A stretch of DNA of 64,000 bases from Pseudomonas ovata (lineage in GTDB: Bacteria; Pseudomonadota; Gammaproteobacteria; Pseudomonadales; Pseudomonadaceae), in contig NZ_QFFU01000006.1 of the NCBI RefSeq assembly GCF_003131185.1, forward strand, positions 239,846-303,845. Direction: 5' to 3'. Both the position numbers and the translations under genes were made by a program. The notes under the pieces are model-generated. The model saw only the letters and a list, made by a program, of their open reading frames with translations. It did no database searches and was not told the origin of the DNA. Below, piece after piece: positions 57,942-64,000 of this stretch; position 1 is the first letter of the stretch, and each line of letters starts with the position of its first letter.

Positions 57942-59519
57942 ATGGCCCTCGATATTCACGCGCACCGCATCCTGATCCTCGACTTCGGTTCGCAGTACAC
58001 CCAGCTGATCGCCCGCCGCGTGCGCGAGATCGGCGTGTACTGCGAACTGCATCCGTTCGACATGGACGATGAAGCCATTCGCGAGTTCGCACCCAAGGGC
58101 GTGATCCTCGCCGGCGGCCCTGAGTCGGTACACGAAGCCGACAGCCCGCGCTGCCCGCAGGCGGTCTTCGACCTGGGCGTGCCGGTGTTCGGCATCTGCT
58201 ACGGCATGCAGACCATGGCCGAGCAACTGGGCGGCAAGGTCGAAGGGTCCGACCTGCGTGAGTTCGGTTACGCCCGCGTCGACGTGGTCGGCAAGAGCCG
58301 CCTGCTCGACGGCATCGAAGACCACATCGACGCCGACGGCCTGTTCGGCCTCGACGTCTGGATGAGCCACGGTGACAAGGTCACCCGGCTGCCGGAAGAT
58401 TTCCACATCCTGGCCAGCACCCCGAGCTGCCCGATCGCCGGCATGGCCGACGACACCCGCGGTTACTACGGCGTGCAGTTCCACCCGGAAGTGACCCACA
58501 CCAAGCAGGGCGGTCGCATCCTGTCGCGCTTCATCCTCGACATCTGCGGCTGTGAAGCCCTGTGGACACCGTCGAAGATCGCCGAAGACGCCATCGCCCA
58601 GGTGCGCGCCCAGGTCGGCACCGACAACGTGCTGCTGGGCCTGTCCGGCGGCGTCGACTCTTCGGTGGTTGCGGCCTTGCTGCACAAGGCCATCGGCGAC
58701 CAACTGACCTGCGTCTTCGTCGACAACGGCCTGCTGCGCCTGCACGAAGGTGAGCAAGTGATGGCCATGTTCGCCGAGAACATGGGCGTCAAGGTCATCC
58801 GCGCCAACGCCGAAGAGCAGTTCCTGAACAACCTGGCCGGCGAAAGCGACCCGGAGAAGAAGCGCAAGATCATCGGCCGCACCTTCATCGACGTGTTCGA
58901 CGCCCAGTCCAGCCAGCTGGACAACATCAAGTACCTGGCCCAGGGCACCATCTACCCCGACGTGATCGAGTCGGCCGGCGCCAAGAGCGGCAAGGCCCAC
59001 GTGATCAAGTCGCACCACAACGTTGGCGGCCTGCCCGAGGAAATGAACCTCAAGCTGGTCGAGCCCCTGCGTGAACTGTTCAAGGACGAAGTCCGCCGCC
59101 TGGGCCTGGAACTCGGCCTGCCGTATGACATGGTCTACCGCCACCCATTCCCGGGCCCGGGCCTGGGCGTGCGCATCCTCGGTGAAGTGAAGAAGGAATA
59201 CGCCGACCTGCTGCGCCGCGCCGACCACATCTTCATCGAAGAACTGCGCAAAGCCGACTGGTACCACAAGGTCAGCCAGGCTTTCGTTGTGTTCCAGCCG
59301 GTGAAATCGGTAGGCGTGGTCGGTGACGGCCGTCGCTATGCCTGGGTCGTCGCACTGCGGGCGGTGGAAACCATCGACTTCATGACCGCACGCTGGGCAC
59401 ACCTGCCTTACGAACTGCTGGAAACAGTCAGCGGCCGCATCATCAACGAGATCGAAGGCATCTCGCGGGTGACGTACGACGTGTCGAGCAAGCCGCCGGC
59501 GACGATTGAGTGGGAATGA
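57942..59519 (+). CDS. guaA: GMP synthase (glutamine-hydrolysing)
   Basis: 525 residues. Class I amidotransferase domain with [15 protein letters not shown] (nucleophile Cys) and [14 protein letters not shown] pyrophosphatase domain with [20 protein letters not shown]-terminal dimerisation domain ending in PPATIEWE. Complete. The end of this gene is a frequent island integration site, and an integrase gene follows here. Confidence 0.98.
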   Translation: MALDIHAHRILILDFGSQYTQLIARRVREIGVYCELHPFDMDDEAIREFAPKGVILAGGPESVHEADSPRCPQAVFDLGVPVFGICYGMQTMAEQLGGKVEGSDLREFGYARVDVVGKSRLLDGIEDHIDADGLFGLDVWMSHGDKVTRLPEDFHILASTPSCPIAGMADDTRGYYGVQFHPEVTHTKQGGRILSRFILDICGCEALWTPSKIAEDAIAQVRAQVGTDNVLLGLSGGVDSSVVAALLHKAIGDQLTCVFVDNGLLRLHEGEQVMAMFAENMGVKVIRANAEEQFLNNLAGESDPEKKRKIIGRTFIDVFDAQSSQLDNIKYLAQGTIYPDVIESAGAKSGKAHVIKSHHNVGGLPEEMNLKLVEPLRELFKDEVRRLGLELGLPYDMVYRHPFPGPGLGVRILGEVKKEYADLLRRADHIFIEELRKADWYHKVSQAFVVFQPVKSVGVVGDGRRYAWVVALRAVETIDFMTARWAHLPYELLETVSGRIINEIEGISRVTYDVSSKPPATIEWE

Positions 59520-59563
59520 TCCCGCGTCCGGCATTGCCGGGCACGATCTAGCAAAAAATGCCC

Positions 59564-59589
59564 AAAAGCCCGCTTAATTGCGGGCTTTT
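59564..59589 (+). terminator. Terminator after guaA
   Basis: AAAAGCCCGC/GCGGGCTTTT with loop TTAATT, perfect 10-bp stem; works in both directions. Confidence 0.9.
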
Positions 59590-59634
59590 GGCTTTTTGGG
59601 TCTGGCAAATTCAGGTAGCGTTCTGCATCGCCAA

Positions 59635-59801
59635 GCATGGTTTTTTTATGGCATGGTACGGGGTACCAACTGCATCCGATGCCATGCATGACGCTTGATA
59701 CCATGTCCCTTGTTTCAGGATGGGCATGGTATCGAGGTAGCCAAGAGGCCCGTTTTACTGGGGTTAAGCCCCATTCTTCCGCGCTTTTCAGAGCATGGTA
59801 T
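59635..59801. repeat. Six GCATGGTA(T)-type repeats before the integrase
   Basis: Direct copies start at 59635 (GCATGGTT), 59651 (GCATGGTA), 59724 (GCATGGTATC) and 59793 (GCATGGTAT). Inverted copies are GATGCCATGC (59679-59688) and GATACCATG (59697-59705). A palindrome GGTACGGGGTACC overlaps the second. They fill the 170 bases between guaA and int, fitting integrase arm sites or operators for a regulator of int. Confidence 0.7.
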
Positions 59802-59807
59802 TTTTTC

Positions 59808-61085
59808 ATGGAATTAATGGAAGCCATGCTCACTGATACCAAGCTTCGAAACCTCAAGCCCCAAGACAAGCTCTACAAAGTGATTGACCGCGATGGCTTG
59901 TACGTAGCGGTTACACCGGCCGGCTCAATCTCCTTCCGCTACAACTACTCCATCAATGGCCGACAGGAGACCATCACGTTCGGTCGTTATGGCTTGGGCG
60001 GGATCACCCTGGCAGAGGCACGTGAGCGGCTAGGGGAGGCGAAGAAGATGATCGCCGCAGGTAAGTCGCCTGCTAAGGAGAAGGCGCGTGCGAAGGCTCG
60101 TACGAAGGGCGCAGAGACCTTTGATGATTGGGCTGAAAAATGGCTGCGCGGCTATCAGATAGCGGACTCGACACGAGATATGCGCCGGTCAGTCTATGAG
60201 CGCGAATTGAAGCCGAAGTTTGGCAATCAGAAGCTCGCTGAAATCACTCATGAGGATCTGCGGGCACTGACCGACGCGATAGTAGAGCGGGGTGCGCCTG
60301 CAACCGCTGTCCATTCGCGTGAGATCGTTCTGCAGGTCTTTCGTTGGGCCATTGAGCGTGGTCAGAAGCTTGAAAACCCTGCGGATCTAGTAAGGTCTGC
60401 CAGCATCGCCAAATTCGAGCCTCGCGACCGGGCGTTGACGCCTGATGAAATCGCGCTTATGTATCAGTACATGGACAGGATTGGTACCGCGACGTCGGTT
60501 CGCGCCGCAGCCAAGCTTCTTCTGCTGACGATGGTGCGCAAGAGCGAGCTGACCAACGCAACGTGGAGTGAAATCAATTTCAGCGAGGCGCTATGGACGA
60601 TCCCCAAAGAGCGGATGAAGCGCCGAAACCCTCATTTGGTGTTCCTGTCCCGTCAGGCTCTGGATTTTTTCATCGCCTTGAAGACCCTGGCTGGAGGTTC
60701 TGAGTACGTTCTGCCGTCACGCTACGACTCTGACTTGCCAATGAGTGCGGCCACGATCAACCAAGTACTGACGCTCACCTATCGCCTTGCGCAAAAGGAA
60801 GGGGTGCCATTAGGCAAATTCGGGCCCCATGACCTGCGACGCACGGCCAGCACGCTGCTGCATGAGGCGGGCTACAACTCCGACTGGATTGAGAAGTGCC
60901 TCGCGCACGAGCAGAAAGGCGTGCGCGCCGTTTACAACAAGGCCGAGTACCGCGATCAGCGTCGAGCAATGTTGCAGGATTGGGCCGACATGATTGATGA
61001 ATGGACGCTTAAGAAATCTGGGAAAATAAATAGACAGCTTGCGTATTCGCCCCTCATTTCAGCTAGTCGCTTGAGGGAAAATTGA
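59808..61085 (+). CDS. int: P4-type tyrosine integrase of a guaA-linked island
   Basis: 425 residues from ATG 59808, or 419 from ATG 59826 (MLTDTKLRNLKPQDK, the usual start of this family). N-terminal DUF4102-type arm-binding domain (TDTKLRNLK ... ITFGRYGLGGITLAEARERLG), SAM-like core-binding domain (about 95-190), catalytic domain with Arg in LTMVRKSELTNATW, HDLRRTAST (HxxR), LAHEQ and Tyr in RAVYNKAEY. Complete and probably active. The open frame upstream to 59637 runs through the repeat region and is not counted. Confidence 0.9.
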   Translation: MELMEAMLTDTKLRNLKPQDKLYKVIDRDGLYVAVTPAGSISFRYNYSINGRQETITFGRYGLGGITLAEARERLGEAKKMIAAGKSPAKEKARAKARTKGAETFDDWAEKWLRGYQIADSTRDMRRSVYERELKPKFGNQKLAEITHEDLRALTDAIVERGAPATAVHSREIVLQVFRWAIERGQKLENPADLVRSASIAKFEPRDRALTPDEIALMYQYMDRIGTATSVRAAAKLLLLTMVRKSELTNATWSEINFSEALWTIPKERMKRRNPHLVFLSRQALDFFIALKTLAGGSEYVLPSRYDSDLPMSAATINQVLTLTYRLAQKEGVPLGKFGPHDLRRTASTLLHEAGYNSDWIEKCLAHEQKGVRAVYNKAEYRDQRRAMLQDWADMIDEWTLKKSGKINRQLAYSPLISASRLREN

Positions 61086-61268
61086 CATGAACTTGGTCAG
61101 AGATTTTTATCGGTGCTGGCGAGTCGCGTGCATTTTTTTAGGAGGAGCGGTAATTCACGACTGACCGGCTAACCGCCAGAGACAGACAGTCATCCCGGTA
61201 AATCTGTCCGCAGTTCAGAAAGTACACCGCTTTTTTCAGACAATATCAGTAGGCCGCTCGCGCTTATA
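61086..61268. other. Short gap between integrase and ATPase gene
   Basis: AT-rich, no gene. TATAAT occurs at 61265-61270, overlapping the first ATG of the next frame, without a good -35. Confidence 0.4.
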
Positions 61269-62945
61269 ATGTCGCAGCCCGCCCAAGTTAAGATGGATCT
61301 TGGAATGCCAGCAAAAAAGAACTCTAACGCTAACCCAAACCAGCTACTGACTTCATTCCTTTTAGATGAGAGCTTCGCGGAGAACTCCAACGCGGAAGCA
61401 TTCATTGTTCCGCTGGCCCGTAAATTTAACGATTTCGGCTATCTTATAGCATGCTCTATAGGTTATCGCGATAAACAAGGGCAAATTTATTGGCTTGAAG
61501 GGAGGTGTGCAATTCAAGGAGAAAAAGATCTCTTTCAAGCTGTTGGCAGTCTGCTTTCGCCTGAAAAACCTGAAATTTACCACCGCGAAATCAAAAAACC
61601 ATTCCGCACTCTGCTGATAGATGCAAAGTCATATAGCTTTTTGCGGCGGACGCTAGGTGAGCCACAGGCAAGGAAAGTCCTATCTGGCTTACAAGATGTG
61701 GCAACGACTAAAAGCCGGTCCTTCATAAATAGTTGGCACGATTTCTATAAAGAAGAAGTGTTCACTCATGCGATGATTAGATCAAGCGAAGCCTACTTCG
61801 CTTATCGCAAGGCTGAGCGAATATTGCAAGGTTTGCAAGAACTTGATGCTGATGCTCGTCAGCCCTTCAATGTTGTGTTGAAGGGAGCCGGCCCGCAGGC
61901 CCAGTTCGATTTCCAGTTTGACAGCCAGAATTTTCTTAGAGGACGGATCGCAGTCATCATTGGACAAAATGGCTGTGGCAAAACTTCGGCGCTCGCAAAG
62001 CTCTCAAAAGTTTTGGCAGATAAGGAAAGTCGATCTGCTGAAATCATCAATCGCCCCGAACTGAATCAAGTTATAGCCTTTATTCACACTGCCTCTGTTC
62101 GACAGTTCTCTCCCTCTTCAAAGGAGGGGCTGGCGAGAGCTAGGATTTTTACATTCAATCCAGCAAGTCCCCGGAAGCAAGGCGAGGACTCTGCCACTAC
62201 GTTGCTTGTTGACGTGGCCCGGGGACATGATGCTCAAGGTGCTTTGCTTAACCATCTCTCGGATATTTTGCGCACTGAATTCAGTGAGTTTGAAGTTCTT
62301 GTCCCAATGAAAAAAGATAGGCTGGGAGAGTCAGGAATAATTGCGTCGTACGATGTAGACTATATGCCATTTTCAGAGTGGAAGCGTGGCGGGGAGCAAC
62401 GCATTTTAAATAATGCAGCAAATGTCGCCTCTAGGCAGTCATTGAGGTTTGTCGATAAGCACGGAAAGGAACGTAAACTTAGCTTGGGTCAGCAGGCCTT
62501 TCTAAAATTCATATTGGTTGCACTAGCTAACTCTGGGCCGGCATCCGCGCTGATTATTGATGAGCCGGAGAATTTTCTGCATCCGAACCTTATATCAAGG
62601 TTTATGCGTAGCCTAAATAAAATCCTGAACGGCACACGGTCCATAGCATTCGTCGCCACACATTCCCCATTTGTCGTTCGAGAAGTTCAAAGTGCTCAGG
62701 TGCATGTGATGCGTAATGAAGAAGGAGTGCTCACAGTAAGAAAACCGCGCATGCAAACGCTAGGAGCCAATGTCGCATCAATCTCTAATGAGGTATTTGG
62801 TGACGATCTGCCCCACCATCTTTATGAAGAATTGTTAGAGTTGGCCGAGCAAGAGAGTAATACATTTTCGGAGGCGCTTAATAAATACTCTTCGGAATTG
62901 AGTGCCGAAGCTCTCATGCGCCTGCGAAGGATGATGGAGCAATAA
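61269..62945 (+). CDS. ABC-type ATPase of a Septu-like two-gene defence module
   Basis: 558 residues from ATG 61269; ATG 61293 or 61305 are possible too. The C-terminal 350 residues form an ABC/SMC-like ATPase: Walker A GQNGCGKTS (232-240), signature LSLGQQ (404-409), Walker B ALIIDEPE (427-434), H-loop ATHSP (His465). The first 220 residues are an extra domain I do not recognise; canonical PtuA lacks it as far as I know. The HNH gene follows after one base. PtuA-PtuB pairs cut DNA in infected cells; here the same is inferred. Much richer in A/T than guaA, so acquired. Confidence 0.78.
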   Translation: MSQPAQVKMDLGMPAKKNSNANPNQLLTSFLLDESFAENSNAEAFIVPLARKFNDFGYLIACSIGYRDKQGQIYWLEGRCAIQGEKDLFQAVGSLLSPEKPEIYHREIKKPFRTLLIDAKSYSFLRRTLGEPQARKVLSGLQDVATTKSRSFINSWHDFYKEEVFTHAMIRSSEAYFAYRKAERILQGLQELDADARQPFNVVLKGAGPQAQFDFQFDSQNFLRGRIAVIIGQNGCGKTSALAKLSKVLADKESRSAEIINRPELNQVIAFIHTASVRQFSPSSKEGLARARIFTFNPASPRKQGEDSATTLLVDVARGHDAQGALLNHLSDILRTEFSEFEVLVPMKKDRLGESGIIASYDVDYMPFSEWKRGGEQRILNNAANVASRQSLRFVDKHGKERKLSLGQQAFLKFILVALANSGPASALIIDEPENFLHPNLISRFMRSLNKILNGTRSIAFVATHSPFVVREVQSAQVHVMRNEEGVLTVRKPRMQTLGANVASISNEVFGDDLPHHLYEELLELAEQESNTFSEALNKYSSELSAEALMRLRRMMEQ

Positions 62946-62946
62946 A

Positions 62947-63759
62947 ATGAGGAAAGTAGATCCACCCGTCATTCAAGATAGTTTGCTTCTCAGCTTTCTG
63001 CAGCACTCTAGAAAGGGAAATGCCAAGGCAATTGTGCATCGCATAGCTGATATTGCTGAGCGCTATCAAGCATATGATGTTTGCAATGGTGATCCTTGGG
63101 GTATCGCCGAGGATGCGTCATACCTTCCACTAAAAGAAGACCTTAACGAAATTTATAAAGCACCACCATCCGTCTTAAATTTCATTGCGACGCTGCGATC
63201 TCAACTTGACGGCGTGTGCCCCGTGTGTGGGCGAGACGCATTGGGGACCTTGGATCATTACCTGCCCAAAGCAAATTATGCAGAATTCTCATTTTATTCA
63301 AAAAATTTAGTGCCAGCTTGTGATAGATGCAACAACAAGAGAAGCAATGCGTTTAGAGGTGTGAACGCAGGAGAACGCCCTCTGCATCCATACTTTGACT
63401 ACTTTGCAAACAACAAGATCCTCTCTGTACGATTTGAACCCGATTGGAATGCGCCACTGCTGACACCAATACCTTACAATGTGGTCGGAAGTCAGCTTGC
63501 TGTTGTTCAGTGGCACATCGACAATGTCTTAAGACGGGCGGGAATCGATGAATATCTGACGACACAATGGGGGGTCTTGATCAATGGCATAAGGACTTTT
63601 CTTCCAGATCGATCTAGCTTGGCAAGCATAAAAACAGAGCTTCATCGACTCGAAAGCTATGAATTTGAATGCGGAAAGTCGGCTAACGGATGGCGTTGCG
63701 CCTTCTGGCATGGCTTGAGCTTAAATGATGATGCGCTCAGGTATTTGCAGTTGTTATGA
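62947..63759 (+). CDS. HNH endonuclease partner of the ATPase (PtuB-like)
   Basis: 270 residues, one base after the ATPase stop, with GGAG 10 bases upstream inside the ATPase gene, so co-translated. HNH with treble-clef zinc site: CPVC (91-94), LDHYLPK (Asp103-His104), Asn120 in SKNLVPAC, and CDRC (125-128); then LHPYFD (146-151). The N-terminus MRKVDPP resembles PtuB-type proteins. The C-terminal 100 residues are of unknown fold. Probably the DNA-cutting effector, controlled by the ATPase. Confidence 0.78.
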   Translation: MRKVDPPVIQDSLLLSFLQHSRKGNAKAIVHRIADIAERYQAYDVCNGDPWGIAEDASYLPLKEDLNEIYKAPPSVLNFIATLRSQLDGVCPVCGRDALGTLDHYLPKANYAEFSFYSKNLVPACDRCNNKRSNAFRGVNAGERPLHPYFDYFANNKILSVRFEPDWNAPLLTPIPYNVVGSQLAVVQWHIDNVLRRAGIDEYLTTQWGVLINGIRTFLPDRSSLASIKTELHRLESYEFECGKSANGWRCAFWHGLSLNDDALRYLQLL

Positions 63760-64000
63760 GAAGTACTTTGATCAGTAACAAGAAATAATTCCACAGTACT
63801 TTGGTGAGCTTTTTTTATGAAAACCTTGGCCTCTAAAGCCGATGCGGACGGACTGGTGCAGGAAAGTAGGCTGGATTATTTGTATCCGATCCATGATCCC
63901 CACCTACCGCAAAGCAGGGATCAGGTTTACCGTGGCATCTCTGGCGAGCAGTTCCACGGCAGCAGCGCTTCGTAGTCTGCTACCGAAGAGGCATGCGGCA
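63760..64000. other. Island continues past the window edge
   Basis: Apart from the weak 52-codon frame nothing is seen. A direct repeat AGTACTTTG occurs at 63763-63771 and 63797-63805. No far att site or second island end is inside the window. Confidence 0.4.
63817..63975 (+). CDS. Small hypothetical protein
   Basis: 52 codons, ATG 63817 to TAG 63975, hydrophilic (starts MKTLASKADADGL), with no motif. GGTGAG lies about 12 bases upstream. Codon use is more G/C-rich than in the HNH gene. May be a real short gene or chance. Confidence 0.25.
   Translation: MKTLASKADADGLVQESRLDYLYPIHDPHLPQSRDQVYRGISGEQFHGSSAS

Noticed and set aside
61086..63760. Retron (reverse transcriptase plus ncRNA) around the PtuAB-like genes
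   Set aside because: No reverse transcriptase frame or structured ncRNA is seen between integrase and ATPase.

Overview
The window reads as chromosome of a fluorescent-type Pseudomonas. Codons are strongly G/C-ending, REP/REPIN elements of Pseudomonas style lie between genes, and the core block from queA to guaA follows the P. aeruginosa order (queA-tgt-yajC-secDF ... isc ... ndk-rlmN-pilF-rodZ-ispG-hisS-yfgM-bamB-der ... leuA ... xseA ... guaB-guaA). Assignments rest on motif recognition and gene order; no search was run.

Left part (1-15,750): late tail and lysis operon of a P2-like contractile-tail prophage or tailocin, entered mid-gene on the left. The order is baseplate V, a small tail gene, W, J, I, fiber H, a beta-helix fiber protein, a fiber-associated protein, sheath FI, tube FII, chaperone E/E', tape measure T, U, X, D, GH19 endolysin, Rz and nested Rz1. 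It ends in a broken DNA adenine methylase gene. Oddities are a tandemly duplicated gpE, an E' frame that appears to need a +1 shift at CTT-TGA, and a tape measure with a long Gly/Asp-, Arg/Gly- and Pro-rich insert.

Accessory junction (15,750-22,230): an AT-rich SIR2-STAND gene (probable phage defence), a complete IS1182-family insertion sequence with 27-bp inverted ends, about 1.3 kb of non-coding scar, the 3' two thirds of a tRNA-Gly(CCC) gene next to AACAGACA repeats (an att-like scar), a DUF4145-like gene, and an intact tRNA-Leu(CAA) with its own promoter and terminator.

Core part (22,350-59,600): queuosine synthesis (queA, tgt), Sec auxiliary membrane proteins (yajC, secD, secF), suhB, trmJ, cysE, then the complete iscR-iscS-iscU-iscA-hscB-hscA-fdx-iscX operon behind a recognisable IscR type 1 site. 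Next come ndk, rlmN, pilF, rodZ, ispG, hisS, yfgM, bamB and der. Then an aminotransferase/omega-amidase pair, an oxaloacetate decarboxylase-like gene, leuA with a possible Leu-rich leader peptide, an M23 peptidase, xseA, a TSUP transporter, a zinc-ribbon protein, guaB and guaA. Small repeats (a 275-bp MITE-like element, a REPIN, single REPs) sit in the gaps.

Right part (59,600-64,000): a genomic island begins directly after guaA, a common island site. It opens with a P4-type integrase preceded by six GCATGGTA-type repeats, followed by an AT-rich two-gene unit of an ABC-type ATPase with a long N-terminal extension and an HNH endonuclease. This is a Septu/PtuAB-like defence module that does not look canonical. 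The island runs off the right edge. Together the prophage-borne SIR2-STAND gene and the guaA-island ATPase-HNH pair are the best candidates for new biology here.
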